DNA from: Robinsoniella peoriensis
GTDB taxonomy: Bacteria > Bacillota > Clostridia > Lachnospirales > Lachnospiraceae
Length of the DNA stretch: 64,000 nt
Assembly: GCF_000797495.1 (NCBI RefSeq)
Contig: NZ_JTGN01000014.1
Span: forward strand, 922-64,921
Direction of reading: 5' to 3'
The notes beneath the pieces were generated by a model. It was not told the origin of the DNA. It worked only from the letters and a program-made list of their open reading frames with translations, and did not search any database. A program made the translations under genes and the position numbers. Position 1 is the first letter of the stretch; every line of letters starts with the position of its first letter. Below, in pieces: positions 1-8,590 of the stretch.

Positions 1-930
1 CGCAGAGTAAAAACAGATAAAGCTGATTCCGTTAAAATCGCTCGATATGCACTTGACAGTTGGGCAAAGCTGAAACAATATAGTCTTATGGATGAAATAC
101 GCACTCAGCTTAAAACAATGAACCGCCAGTTTGATTTCTATATGAAACACAAAACGGCAATGAAAAACAACCTGATTGGTCTCATCGACCAGACTTATCC
201 GGGTGCCAACACCTACTTTGACAGTCCCGCCCGTGAGGACGGCAGTCAGAAATGGGTAGATTTCCTTGGCACCTACTGGCATGTCGATTGTGTTCGTAAA
301 ATGTCCTTAAAAGCTTTTACTCACCACTATCAAAAGTGGTGCAGCCGTAAGAAGTACAACTTCAGCCAAACAAAAGCTGAAGAAATCTATGGAACTGCCA
401 AGGAACTGATTCCTGTACTTCCAAAAGATAATTTTACCAAACGCATCATCAAACAGGCGATAGAACAGCTAAATACTGCTTCCCAGACTGTGGAGCAGTT
501 GCGCTCACTTATGAATGAAACAGCCGCCCAGTTACCCGAGTATCCGGTTGTAATGGCAATGAAAGGTGTTGGTTCATCTCTTGGTCCACAGCTTATGGCT
601 GAAATCGGAGATGTAACCCGGTTCACACACAAAGGAGCCATCACTGCATTTGCCGGAGTAGATCCCGGTGTTAATAATTCCGGAGACTATTCCCAAAAAA
701 GTGTTCATGCTTCCAAGCACGGCTCTCCAGTTTTGCGAAAGACTCTGTTTCAGATCATGGATGTTTTAATTAAAACCAAACCTGATGACCCTGTATATCT
801 GTTCATGGACAAGAAACGTGCACAAGGCAAGCCGTACTATGTCTATATGACAGCTGGTGCCAATAAGTTTCTGCGCATTTACTATGGTCGGGTGAAAGAA
901 TATCTTTCATCCCGGCCTGTATCAGAGTAA
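1..930 (+). CDS. IS110-family transposase, 5'-truncated by the window edge
   Basis: The reading frame is open from base 1, so this is the C-terminal roughly 310 residues of a transposase whose start lies outside the window. The first visible residues (VKTDKADSVKIARYAL) are the end of the N-terminal DEDD (RuvC-like) catalytic domain. The last 130 residues form the Transposase_20 (IS116/IS110/IS902) domain, with the typical MKGVGSSLGPQLMAEIGD and FAGVDPGVNNSG segments and a conserved serine region. IS110 elements move through a circular intermediate and lack long terminal inverted repeats; a structured bridge RNA from a non-coding end selects target and donor. The visible reading frame is intact. 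It converges on the Rnf operon, with that operon's terminator between them. Confidence 0.93.
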   Translation, partial: RRVKTDKADSVKIARYALDSWAKLKQYSLMDEIRTQLKTMNRQFDFYMKHKTAMKNNLIGLIDQTYPGANTYFDSPAREDGSQKWVDFLGTYWHVDCVRKMSLKAFTHHYQKWCSRKKYNFSQTKAEEIYGTAKELIPVLPKDNFTKRIIKQAIEQLNTASQTVEQLRSLMNETAAQLPEYPVVMAMKGVGSSLGPQLMAEIGDVTRFTHKGAITAFAGVDPGVNNSGDYSQKSVHASKHGSPVLRKTLFQIMDVLIKTKPDDPVYLFMDKKRAQGKPYYVYMTAGANKFLRIYYGRVKEYLSSRPVSE

Positions 931-950
931 TCAACCTATACTTTTCCTCA

Positions 951-980
951 GACCGGCATTTTCTGGCGGTCTTATTTTGA
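951..980 (+). terminator. Hairpin after the IS110 transposase
   Basis: GACCG and CGGTC form a 5-bp stem around an 11-base loop, followed by TTATTTT. It could end transposase transcription or be part of a structured IS-end RNA. The stem is short. Confidence 0.35.
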
Positions 981-1075
981 TACCTACTTTTCAACCTGTA
1001 TAAAATTTTCAATGTTCTTTAAATTTTAGCTTGACTTTTTATTTGCAGGCTTTTGTTCACTACTTTTTATAAATC

Positions 1076-1105
1076 AAAAACCCCGCCTCAAACGGCGGGA
1101 TTTTT
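1076..1105 (-). terminator. Rho-independent terminator of the rnf operon
   Basis: A CCCGCC/GGCGGG stem with a 6-base loop is flanked by A5 on one side and T5 on the other, so it can work in both directions. It lies 26 bases after the rnfB stop. Confidence 0.85.
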
Positions 1106-1130
1106 GACCCTCACGGCAGTCTCCATGCCA

Positions 1131-1931
1131 TTAAGCTGGTTTTCCTGTTATTATCTTAACCGGACATTTTTCAGCACAGATTCCGCAGCCGGTACATTTC
1201 TCATAATCAATATGGGCTACATTGTCTGTTACGGAAATCGCTCCGGCAGGACATTCTTTTTCACATTTTTTACATCCGATACATCCTGCTTTACAGGACT
1301 GCATCGTAATCTTGCCTTTATCCCTGGAAGAACACTTTACAAGATGTTTTGCCTCGTAAGGAACCATTTCAATCAGATGTTTCGGACAGTGGGCAATACA
1401 TTTGCCGCAGGCTTTACAGCTCTCTTTATCCACTACTGCAATCCCGTCAATGATATGAATGGCATCAAAAGGACAAACCTTAACGCAGGTTCCAAATCCC
1501 AGGCATCCGTGGTTACAGCTCTTTGGACCGCCGCCTGGTACAAATGCCAGCATTTCGCAGTCCTGTGCGCCGCTGTAATCATAATCATTAGAAACCTTTT
1601 CACAGGTTCCAGCGCATTTTACAAAAGCCGTCATACGTTTACTGTCACCGGCTGCTTTACCCATGATTTCACCGATTTTTGCTGCTACCGGCGCTCCGCC
1701 AACGGGACAAGCCCCTACTTCTGCTTCACCTAAAGCGATTGCTTTTGCCAAAGCATCACAGCCTGCGTATCCGCAGCCGCCACAGTTATTTCCCGGCAGT
1801 TCATCACGGATCATAAGTTCTCTTTCATCTACTTCTACATTAAATTTCTTGCCGGCAAATCCCAGGAAAAGTCCCAATAATAAACCGGTACCTCCTACAA
1901 TCGCTGCCGCTAGTAATATTCCTGTTAACAT
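1131..1931 (-). CDS. rnfB: Rnf complex subunit RnfB (multi-[4Fe-4S] electron carrier)
   Basis: RnfB passes electrons from ferredoxin into the membrane-bound ferredoxin:NAD+ oxidoreductase Rnf. A single N-terminal membrane helix (about residues 3-25) is followed by a CGGCGYAGC...C [4Fe-4S] motif (about residues 50-75). Three ferredoxin-like CxxCxxCxxxCP clusters and one looser four-cysteine group (about residues 139-153) follow to the C-terminus, the long form found in Clostridia. A G-rich ribosome site directly abuts an upstream ATG but sits 9 bases before the ATG at 1931, so I place the start there. It is the last gene of rnfCDGEAB, 15 bases after rnfA. Confidence 0.93.
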   Translation of the reverse strand: MLTGILLAAAIVGGTGLLLGLFLGFAGKKFNVEVDERELMIRDELPGNNCGGCGYAGCDALAKAIALGEAEVGACPVGGAPVAAKIGEIMGKAAGDSKRMTAFVKCAGTCEKVSNDYDYSGAQDCEMLAFVPGGGPKSCNHGCLGFGTCVKVCPFDAIHIIDGIAVVDKESCKACGKCIAHCPKHLIEMVPYEAKHLVKCSSRDKGKITMQSCKAGCIGCKKCEKECPAGAISVTDNVAHIDYEKCTGCGICAEKCPVKIITGKPA

Positions 1932-1946
1932 ACTTATCATCCCCCC

Positions 1947-2522
1947 TTATTTCAATCCTGCGAAACCAAAGAAGGCTATCGCCATCAGGCACGCTGTGAG
2001 CAATACAATCGGGGAACCCTGAAATGCAGGTGAAACGTCATTATGCTCTGTCTTTTCCCGAATACCGGCCATAAGCACGATCGCTACGAAGAATCCCACT
2101 GCCGTAGCAAATCCGTTTACAACACCTTCTAACAGGTTATATGATTTCTGTACATTCAGTAATGCTACACCAAGTACTGCACAGTTTGTTGTAATTAAAG
2201 GCAGGTAAACACCCAGTGCATTGTAGAGAGCGGGGCTTGACTTTTTCAAAAACATTTCCACAAACTGTACCAGCGCAGCAATTACCAGAATGAATACGAT
2301 GGTCTGCAAATACGTCAAATTCAGTGGCGTCAGTATAAACTGGTATACCAGTCCCGTTATAAAGGATGATATGGTGATAACAAATATAACCGCTGCACCC
2401 ATTCCGGCTGCCGTCCCGATCTTTTTAGATACGCCCAGGAACGGACATAATCCCAGGAACTGGCTTAATACTACGTTATTGATAAAAGCGGAGCCTATGC
2501 CAATCATGATTAATTCTTTCAT
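1947..2522 (-). CDS. rnfA: Rnf complex membrane subunit RnfA
   Basis: This is a 191-residue integral membrane protein with six predicted helices, homologous to NqrE/RsxA. RnfA and RnfE form the pseudo-symmetric membrane core holding an intramembrane iron-sulfur site. The N-terminal VLSQFLGLCPFLGVS and central ITTNCAVLG segments match the family signatures, and each supplies one of the conserved core cysteines. Its ATG overlaps the rnfE stop by one base (TAATG), implying translational coupling. Length is normal for the family. Confidence 0.95.
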   Translation of the reverse strand: MKELIMIGIGSAFINNVVLSQFLGLCPFLGVSKKIGTAAGMGAAVIFVITISSFITGLVYQFILTPLNLTYLQTIVFILVIAALVQFVEMFLKKSSPALYNALGVYLPLITTNCAVLGVALLNVQKSYNLLEGVVNGFATAVGFFVAIVLMAGIREKTEHNDVSPAFQGSPIVLLTACLMAIAFFGFAGLK

Positions 2523-3202
2523 TATGCTTCTCCTCCTTTACAGCTGCTCCCGCAAGAATCACAGGAACCGGTACATCCGGAACCAATCTTTGTTGCTTTG
2601 CCCTTCTTTTCTGCATTGATTTTCACTTTGTTCTGTATTGCAGTCAGCATAGCCAGTACCAGGAATGCTCCAGGTGCCAGGATAAAGATCGTAACCGGCT
2701 CATAGGCGGACGGCATGATCTGAAATCCAAACAGCTGTCCTGCGCCGATTAATTCCCTTACAGCGCCAATACAGGTCAAACCTACGGTAAATCCAAGTCC
2801 CATACCGATTCCGTCGAATAAGGACGGCATAACCGGATTTTTAGAAGCATAAGACTCCGCACGACCAAGGATAATACAGTTTACAACGATAAGCGGAATA
2901 TAGATTCCAAGGCTGTCATACAGGGATGGAATATACGCCTCCAGTAAAAACTGAACAATCGTTACAAAGGAAGCTACAATTACAATAAAAGCCGGCACAC
3001 GCACACCACCCGGTATTACTTTACGGAGTGCTGAAATGATCAGATTTGACATTGCCAGAATAACCAACGTTGTCAGCCCCATACCTACGCCGTTAATGGC
3101 AGAAGTGGTTACCGCCAGCGTGGGACACATACCAAGCATCAGCACAAAGGTAGGATTTTCTTTAATCAAACCATTATAAAGACGTTCTGTCATTTTATTC
3201 AT
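2522..3202 (-). CDS. rnfE: Rnf complex membrane subunit RnfE
   Basis: RnfE pairs with RnfA in the ion-translocating membrane core. The 226 residues contain about six helices, with LMLGMCPTLAVT near residue 25 and VVNCIILGRAE near residue 105, the two cysteine-bearing half-motifs of the family. The C-terminus is a soluble tail with a run of closely spaced cysteines (GSGCTGSCDSCGSSC), which could bind metal; this tail is not part of the conserved core. The start has a GGAGG site 8 bases upstream and overlaps the end of rnfG by 8 bases. Confidence 0.95.
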   Translation of the reverse strand: MNKMTERLYNGLIKENPTFVLMLGMCPTLAVTTSAINGVGMGLTTLVILAMSNLIISALRKVIPGGVRVPAFIVIVASFVTIVQFLLEAYIPSLYDSLGIYIPLIVVNCIILGRAESYASKNPVMPSLFDGIGMGLGFTVGLTCIGAVRELIGAGQLFGFQIMPSAYEPVTIFILAPGAFLVLAMLTAIQNKVKINAEKKGKATKIGSGCTGSCDSCGSSCKGGEA

Positions 3203-3818
3203 CTAAAAGACCTCCTTCACTTAAAGACTTGAAGAAAGCAAGACCGGCATTCACACCATTTGTCATAGCATTTGTTGTAATCGTTGCCCCGCTCAAGGCA
3301 TCAATCTGGTCATCGGACTGAGCCCCTCCTTTTGTATAAGAAAACTTATCCACATTCTTATCTTTAAACTGGGACTTAAAAGCATCTTCATCTGCTTTCA
3401 TTCCAAGACCTGCTGTTTCATTGATGGTTAATATTTCTATACCGTTTAAGGTTCCGTCATTTCGGACTCCCATGGTAAATATAATATCACCGCCGTAACC
3501 TTCACCAGTTGTCACGTTCATAACAACACCCAGTGATTTGCCGGAAGCATCCAGAACTCGCAGCACTTCATTAATTTTTTCAGCTGAAAAACCATTTTCA
3601 CTTAATACCGCTGCGGCAGAATCAAGAGAAGCTTTTTGATCTTCAATTGCTTCCAGTTTGTCCACATCGGGGAATACCGCTTTGTAGGCTTCTGCTTTCG
3701 CAGTTTCCTGCTGCTGTTTAATCGGATTTTTTGTAATCTCATATACGCCGCCAAGCAATATACCTGCCACAAGTGTAATCGCCATGAGAATCAATGCATT
3801 TTTTATTATATTATTCAA
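3195..3818 (-). CDS. rnfG: Rnf complex subunit RnfG (covalent FMN)
   Basis: RnfG is a membrane-anchored flavoprotein of the Rnf electron path. One N-terminal helix (about residues 7-27) precedes an extracytoplasmic FMN-binding domain. The SGAT motif at residues 176-179 gives Thr179 as the expected attachment site for phosphoester-linked FMN. Translation appears to begin at TTG: GGAGG lies about 9 bases upstream, and the TTG overlaps the rnfD TGA in a 4-base overlap. Length (207 residues) is usual. Confidence 0.95.
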   Translation of the reverse strand: MNNIIKNALILMAITLVAGILLGGVYEITKNPIKQQQETAKAEAYKAVFPDVDKLEAIEDQKASLDSAAAVLSENGFSAEKINEVLRVLDASGKSLGVVMNVTTGEGYGGDIIFTMGVRNDGTLNGIEILTINETAGLGMKADEDAFKSQFKDKNVDKFSYTKGGAQSDDQIDALSGATITTNAMTNGVNAGLAFFKSLSEGGLLDE

Positions 3819-4747
3819 AACTTTTCGCCTCCTTTTCCAAAAGGCTTCGGATAGGTTACTTTCTCAATCAGCGGTACTAACATGTTTGAGATAATAATTG
3901 CATAAGAAACACCTTCCGCAGAATTTCCAAACATACGGAACAGTCCGGTAAATATACCCAGGACAATACCAAAAATTAGCTGTCCATTCTTCGTGATCGG
4001 TGAAGTCACATAATCCGTTGCCATGAAAAATGCCCCCAGCATCAGACCACCGCCGCAAAGCTGCGCTGCCAGATAGCTTCCATCCAGACCATGTCCCCCA
4101 AAAATTACGATAAATAACGCAAAGGTGATAATATATGTTGCAGGGATACGAAGATTGATAATCCCCGTTGCAAGGAGAAAAATTGCTCCAATAAGGATAG
4201 CAATTACGGATGTCTCACCGATGGTTCCTGCAGTTGTTCCAAAAAACATATCCTTCAGGCTCACTGCCTCTCCTGCTTTCAATGCAGCCAGAGGTGTTGC
4301 TCCGGAAATACCGTCATATGTAAAGTCTGTCATTCTTCCGGTAAAAGAAATTAACAGGAAGCATCTTGCTCCTAAAGCCGGGTTCATAAAATTTTGTCCC
4401 AGGCCTCCAAATAATTGTTTTACAATCAAGACTGCGAATACACTTCCAATAATGGGCAGCCACCAGGGCACCGTCGCTGGCAGGTTCAATGCCAGTAAAA
4501 GACCTGTTACAGCAGCACTGTAATCGTTAATCGTGATTTTTTTATGCATCAGCCTTTCGTAGATATACTCAGTAGCTACACTGGATGCAACAGATATGAT
4601 AATAATAATAAAAGCATTTAATCCAAAATTCCAAACGCCAAACGCACTTGCCGGAAGCAGTGCCGCCAGTACCATAAGCATAATCTGGCTGCTCTTATAT
4701 GGCGAGCGGATATGAGGATTTGAGGATACTTTTAATAAATCGCTCAT
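3815..4747 (-). CDS. rnfD: Rnf complex membrane subunit RnfD (covalent FMN)
   Basis: RnfD is a 310-residue polytopic protein homologous to NqrB/RsxD. SGATPLA near residues 148-154 marks Thr151 as the covalent FMN site. The N-terminal SSNPHIRS segment and the GGLGQNFMNPALGARCF loop are family signatures. It is thought to take part in ion translocation with RnfG and RnfE. A GGGAGAG ribosome site lies 9 bases before the ATG, and rnfC ends 18 bases upstream. Confidence 0.95.
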   Translation of the reverse strand: MSDLLKVSSNPHIRSPYKSSQIMLMVLAALLPASAFGVWNFGLNAFIIIIISVASSVATEYIYERLMHKKITINDYSAAVTGLLLALNLPATVPWWLPIIGSVFAVLIVKQLFGGLGQNFMNPALGARCFLLISFTGRMTDFTYDGISGATPLAALKAGEAVSLKDMFFGTTAGTIGETSVIAILIGAIFLLATGIINLRIPATYIITFALFIVIFGGHGLDGSYLAAQLCGGGLMLGAFFMATDYVTSPITKNGQLIFGIVLGIFTGLFRMFGNSAEGVSYAIIISNMLVPLIEKVTYPKPFGKGGEKF

Positions 4748-4765
4748 TTTTGTTCACTCTCCCTT

Positions 4766-6085
4766 CTACTTCTTTTTTCTATTTGCAAGAACAATTTTAC
4801 GCATAGATTTAATATACTGGGTTAACGGGCGCTTTGCAGGACAAATAAAGCTGCAGCAGCCGCATTCGCAGCATTCCATACCTTCATATTTAACAAAGGA
4901 CTCCTCGTCATGGCGCATGGAATAATCCGCCAGTTTGGACGGTATAATACGTCCCGGACAGACACTCACACAGCGGCCGCAGTTGATACATGCAGTAGGC
5001 TCATACTGGGAAACTTCATCCTTTGTCAGGCATAAAAGAGCAGAAGATGTCTTCGTTGTAGGAACATCCAGATTATATAACCCAAATCCCATCATCGGAC
5101 CTCCGGATACAATTTTCTCCGGCTGTGTCTTAAATCCCCCTGCTTCTTCAATCAGTTCATGATAATTTGTTCCGGTACACACACTGAAGTTCTGGGGATT
5201 AGCAATTGCATCTCCCGTTACCGTAACAATACGGTGCATCAGCGGTCTTCCTTCATAAACAGCCCGGTAAACGGCAGTAACCGTATCACAGTTATTTACA
5301 ATGCATCCAACGTCTGCCGGAAGCATAGATGAATTAATCGCTCTCCCTGTAGTTGCATATATAAGCTGACGCTCTGCACCCTGGGGATATTTTGTTTTCA
5401 ATTCCATGACTTCAATATTGGAATCATCCTTTGCTGCTTCTTTTAAAATGGCAATTGCATCTTTCTTATTGTCTTCCACCGCAATAATACCTTTTGCTTT
5501 TGGGAATATCCTAAGAATTGCCCGTACTCCGCCAACGATTTTTTCCGGGGATTCTAACATCCTCCTGTAATCGCTTGTCAGATATGGCTCACATTCTGCA
5601 CAGTTTGCAATAATGTAGTCAATCTTATCGGGTTCCTTCGGAGATAATTTTACATGAGTTGGAAAACCAGCTCCACCCATACCGACAATGCCGGCCTCCT
5701 TTACCATCTCCAGAATTTCAGGCCCTGTGAGGTCTTTCAATGGCTTTCTTTTTGGCCACTGCAGTTCTTCATACTTACCGTCATTTTCGATGACGATGGC
5801 ATCTGCCATTACTCCTGTAACTGTCAGCCTTGGCTCAATTGTCTTAACCGTACCAGATACGGAAGCATGAATCGGAGCGGATACAAATCCACCGGCTTCA
5901 GCAATTTTCTGTCCGATTACTACATGGTCACCCTTTGCTACAATCGGTTTGGCTGGCGCACCGATATGCTGAGAAAGCGGATACACCAGATCGCCTTTTG
6001 GCAACACAGTCCGAATCGGTTTGTCTTTAGACAGGTCTTTTCCATCGTTTGGATGGATCCCGCCCTTAAACGTGAATCGTGCCAT
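4766..6085 (-). CDS. rnfC: Rnf complex subunit RnfC (NADH and FMN site)
   Basis: RnfC is the peripheral NAD-reducing subunit, related to NuoF. The 439-residue protein has an N-terminal barrel-sandwich domain (HIGAPAKPIV), a nucleotide/FMN-binding domain with GMGGAGFPTHVK near residue 135, and two ferredoxin-type clusters near residues 360-415 (CINCGRCVSVCP and CCECGCCSFICP). An upstream in-frame ATG would add 11 residues, but the AGGAAGG ribosome site sits before MARFTF, so I use 6085. It is the first gene of the operon. No consensus promoter is obvious in the AT-rich stretch upstream, so read-through from the CmpB-like gene is possible. Confidence 0.94.
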   Translation of the reverse strand: MARFTFKGGIHPNDGKDLSKDKPIRTVLPKGDLVYPLSQHIGAPAKPIVAKGDHVVIGQKIAEAGGFVSAPIHASVSGTVKTIEPRLTVTGVMADAIVIENDGKYEELQWPKRKPLKDLTGPEILEMVKEAGIVGMGGAGFPTHVKLSPKEPDKIDYIIANCAECEPYLTSDYRRMLESPEKIVGGVRAILRIFPKAKGIIAVEDNKKDAIAILKEAAKDDSNIEVMELKTKYPQGAERQLIYATTGRAINSSMLPADVGCIVNNCDTVTAVYRAVYEGRPLMHRIVTVTGDAIANPQNFSVCTGTNYHELIEEAGGFKTQPEKIVSGGPMMGFGLYNLDVPTTKTSSALLCLTKDEVSQYEPTACINCGRCVSVCPGRIIPSKLADYSMRHDEESFVKYEGMECCECGCCSFICPAKRPLTQYIKSMRKIVLANRKKK

Positions 6086-6187
6086 TTTTTTTACCTTCCT
6101 TCTTTTTAAATATATCATAAAGATTATCAGCAGTTACCCACGGATAATTTTATAGCGTAAATTATTTCATCCTCATTAAAAATCTAA

Positions 6188-6312
6188 TTTTGATCTATCG
6201 TTTTTTTATCTGTCGTTTTTGATCTATCGTTTTTTATCCATCGTTATTTTTATCTATTGTTTTTTTATCTATCATTCTTTTTTGATCTATCCTTCTTTTT
6301 TGATTTATCATT
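6188..6312. repeat. Imperfect tandem repeat with T6-T7 tracts
   Basis: There are eight degenerate units of about 14-18 bases, each a T-tract followed by a GATCTATCG-like or TATCTATCG-like core. On the minus strand the array spans the last codons of the CmpB-like gene and continues past its stop. The long homopolymers make it prone to slippage. Confidence 0.8.
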
Positions 6313-7224
6313 TACACATTTTTTTGCATTCCTTTTTTTACTTTTCTTTTTCATCCATCTCTTTGTTCCGGTTGCTTTACTCAGATTCGGATATGCGCGG
6401 AACAGACGCCTGTCATTCCAGTTAATACCGGAAGCCATTTTAACATACTGATCCCTGACTGCAGACAGTTTATTTTTGATTTCACCCAGACTCTCTTCTT
6501 TCCCTTCCAGATTCAGGAATTTTAAGATACCTGCCTGGTACTGATCCATTTTTTCTTTCACATTTTGTTTGTTAAAGGACTGACGATAAGGTTCAAGCCG
6601 TTCTACCAGCTCTCCCGCCGAACTATAGATCCTGGTATTCTGAACATACTCTACCAATTCTCCCATAGCCCGTTCCAATCCACCAAGCTTCTGTCCCAGT
6701 TTCATAGCAGTAAGTGTAGAAAATGAAAAATCAACCACATACAAAACAGTAATAATGATAATCATGGCATGCCCCGTTGGTACAGAAAAGAGATTCACTA
6801 CCCATTCTGCAAAAGGCTGGAACACTTTAAACATGATAACGGTAAAAAATCCCCAGGCAATAGAACTGCCCAGACATATTCTGCCTTGAAAATTATATGG
6901 TTTACTGCTGTAGTCCCACCAGCTTGTATGAAAAAGAGTTTCCATCAGCAGCGCGGTAACATATTCCAAAACCGTAGCGACAAGAACTCCGCCCAGATAC
7001 AGGATGATGAGTCTGTCTTCAAGAGGCCTTAGAATCAGGTAGACACCCACAGCCCCCACTCCGTAAATCGTACACAATGGTCCGGTAACGAATCCTCTGT
7101 TAATAATCTTTTTCTCCTTTACAGAGACATAACAGCTCTCCCAGAGCCATCCCAAAAAACTATATAAGTACAGCCAACTCAATATATGATACAAGTCGAC
7201 ACCCAAAATCTGAAAATCCCACAT
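6265..7224 (-). CDS. CmpB-family membrane protein (PF06541-like) with a basic repetitive tail
   Basis: The N-terminal about 180 residues form a five- to six-helix membrane domain with the family hallmarks: FLGWLWESCYVSV near residue 25, INRGFVTGPLCTIYGVGA, WWDYSSKPYNFQGRICLGSSIAWG near residue 120, and a helix ending VVDFSFS. The family is annotated as a putative ABC-transporter type IV membrane protein, but its function is not established. Residues 180-270 are a predicted soluble helical region, and the last 30 residues are almost all Lys/Arg/Asn/Asp/Ser. That tail is encoded inside a tandem repeat, so its length may vary between strains. A shorter paralogue without the tail lies at 27250-27840. 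Confidence 0.8.
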   Translation of the reverse strand: MWDFQILGVDLYHILSWLYLYSFLGWLWESCYVSVKEKKIINRGFVTGPLCTIYGVGAVGVYLILRPLEDRLIILYLGGVLVATVLEYVTALLMETLFHTSWWDYSSKPYNFQGRICLGSSIAWGFFTVIMFKVFQPFAEWVVNLFSVPTGHAMIIIITVLYVVDFSFSTLTAMKLGQKLGGLERAMGELVEYVQNTRIYSSAGELVERLEPYRQSFNKQNVKEKMDQYQAGILKFLNLEGKEESLGEIKNKLSAVRDQYVKMASGINWNDRRLFRAYPNLSKATGTKRWMKKKSKKRNAKKCVNDKSKKKDRSKKNDR

Positions 7225-7260
7225 ATTACCTGATCTCCTCTTTCCTGCAATAAATCACCT

Positions 7261-7288
7261 ATGACAATTGCTTGAAATGTGATATAAT
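7261..7288 (+). promoter_or_regulatory. Sigma-A-type promoter for the YprB-like gene
   Basis: ATGACA at 7261-7266 and TATAAT at 7283-7288 are separated by 16 bases, about 40 bases before the ATG at 7330. Confidence 0.6.
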
Positions 7289-7329
7289 TCTGCTGAACAG
7301 TTACTTATGAAAAATTTGGAGGCGATCCT

Positions 7330-8397
7330 ATGATTACTAAAACATCTGATATATCTATTCCTAACGTTCATCTGATAGCCAGACATTACAATCCTGCAGA
7401 TGTACTGTTTTTTGATATCGAAACCACCGGCTTTTCACCTCGCAGCTCCAGCCTGTACCTCATTGGAGTAATGTATTATGAACATGATTCCTGGAAACTT
7501 CGTCAATGGCTGGCTGAAACAGAGTCAGACGAACCGCTGCTGCTCCACAGCTTCATCCAGTTTGCCGCCAACTATGTATACCTGATCCATTTTAATGGGG
7601 ATCGCTTTGACCTTCCTTATGTGAAAGCAAAATGTGAAACCCATAACCAGACCTTTCTGCCAGAACAGCTTAACAGCATTGACATATATCTGAAAGTAAA
7701 ACCACTGAAGAAATACTTAAAGCTTACTCATTTAAACCAGCGATCGTTAGAGGAATATTTGGAAACAGACCGCACAGACACAGCCAATGGCGGGGAACTG
7801 ATTCCAATTTGCCGGGAATACCAGAAAAACCATGATCCGCGGCTTTGTGAACAACTGCTCTGGCATAATCACGATGATTTAAGGGGATTAGCCGGATTAT
7901 TCCCACTGTTATCCTATCTGGACCTTATAAATGGGAGATTTGCGATTACCCACACAGAAATATCAGAAGAATCTGATCATGCCTTTTCCCTTTTGATTAC
8001 AGCTTCTCTTCCCTGTAATCTGCCAAAACCCATCTCCTGCAAACTGGATTTCGGGTATATGACAGCCCATGGCAAAACCTGTAAAATCCAAATACCGGGA
8101 TTCACTGGTACCTTAAAGTATTTTTTCCGTGATTATAAAAATTACTACTATTTACCGGCTGAAGATACCGCCATGCACAAAAGCGTGGCATCTTTCATAG
8201 ATAAAGCCTACCGGGTTCCCGCAAAAGCTGCTACCTGCTTTCAAAAAAAATCCGGCAGCTTTCTTCCGCAGGCCGCGGAACTTTATGTCCCTGCCTTTAA
8301 AGAAAATTATTCTGACCCTGTCACGTACTTTGAATGTACTCCGGAGTTCCTGGAAAACACGGAAAATCTCCTGACTTATATTCAAAATTTGTTTTAA
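7330..8397 (+). CDS. YprB-like ribonuclease H-fold exonuclease
   Basis: Residues 24-195 form a DEDD/RNase H-like nuclease domain (RNase_H_2): FFDIETTG (Asp29 and Glu31) is exonuclease motif I, HFNGDRFDLPYV is motif II, and NHDDLRGL supplies the third acidic group. Bacillus YprB and its relatives have this domain; the substrate is unknown. The C-terminal 150 residues have no recognised domain. GGAGG lies 8 bases before the ATG. The gene stands alone on the plus strand between two minus-strand blocks and converges on the S1/ispH operon. Confidence 0.85.
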   Translation: MITKTSDISIPNVHLIARHYNPADVLFFDIETTGFSPRSSSLYLIGVMYYEHDSWKLRQWLAETESDEPLLLHSFIQFAANYVYLIHFNGDRFDLPYVKAKCETHNQTFLPEQLNSIDIYLKVKPLKKYLKLTHLNQRSLEEYLETDRTDTANGGELIPICREYQKNHDPRLCEQLLWHNHDDLRGLAGLFPLLSYLDLINGRFAITHTEISEESDHAFSLLITASLPCNLPKPISCKLDFGYMTAHGKTCKIQIPGFTGTLKYFFRDYKNYYYLPAEDTAMHKSVASFIDKAYRVPAKAATCFQKKSGSFLPQAAELYVPAFKENYSDPVTYFECTPEFLENTENLLTYIQNLF

Positions 8398-8445
8398 ACT
8401 CCAGAGACAGTATAGCACATATTTCAGAAAAAAAACAGAAAAAAA

Positions 8446-8530
8446 GCCCAATTTCGGAAAGTTGTTTATTTAACGAGCTAGTTGTATAATTAACAGGCTA
8501 GTTGTTTATTTAACAATTTTCGATGTGGGC
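8446..8530. repeat. Three 20-bp direct repeats inside an imperfect inverted repeat
   Basis: GTTGTTTATTTAACGAGCTA (8461-8480) is followed exactly 20 bases later by a 16/20 match (8481-8500) and then a 14-base partial copy (8501-8514). Flanking sequences 8446-8464 and 8514-8530 are imperfect inverted repeats (GCCCA/TGGGC outer stem, GAAAGTTG/CAATTTTC inner stem). The element lies between two converging genes. Confidence 0.75.
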
Positions 8531-8550
8531 CTCTGTCCTCTAAATCCAAC

Positions 8551-8582
8551 AAAAACGGCATTTCCAGATAACTGGAAATGCC
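8551..8582 (-). terminator. Rho-independent terminator of the cmk-ispH-S1 operon
   Basis: A perfect 11-bp stem (GGCATTTCCAG with its complement, loop of 4) is followed on the minus strand by a G and T5. It starts 9 bases past the S1-gene stop. Confidence 0.9.
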
Positions 8583-8590
8583 TGTATCAA

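Larger units (their letters stand above)
1..1060 (+). mobile_element. Right-hand part of an IS110-family insertion sequence
   Basis: It comprises the transposase fragment plus roughly 130 bases of AT-rich non-coding sequence after its stop. The exact end is not marked by an inverted repeat, as expected for the family, so the boundary is an estimate placed before the Rnf terminator. TCAACCTATA just after the stop recurs as TCAACCTGTA about 60 bases later. Confidence 0.5.

Noticed and set aside
1053..1733. Plus-strand frame opposite rnfB
   Set aside because: It is antisense to a strongly supported Rnf gene, begins in a terminator, and has no protein-like composition.
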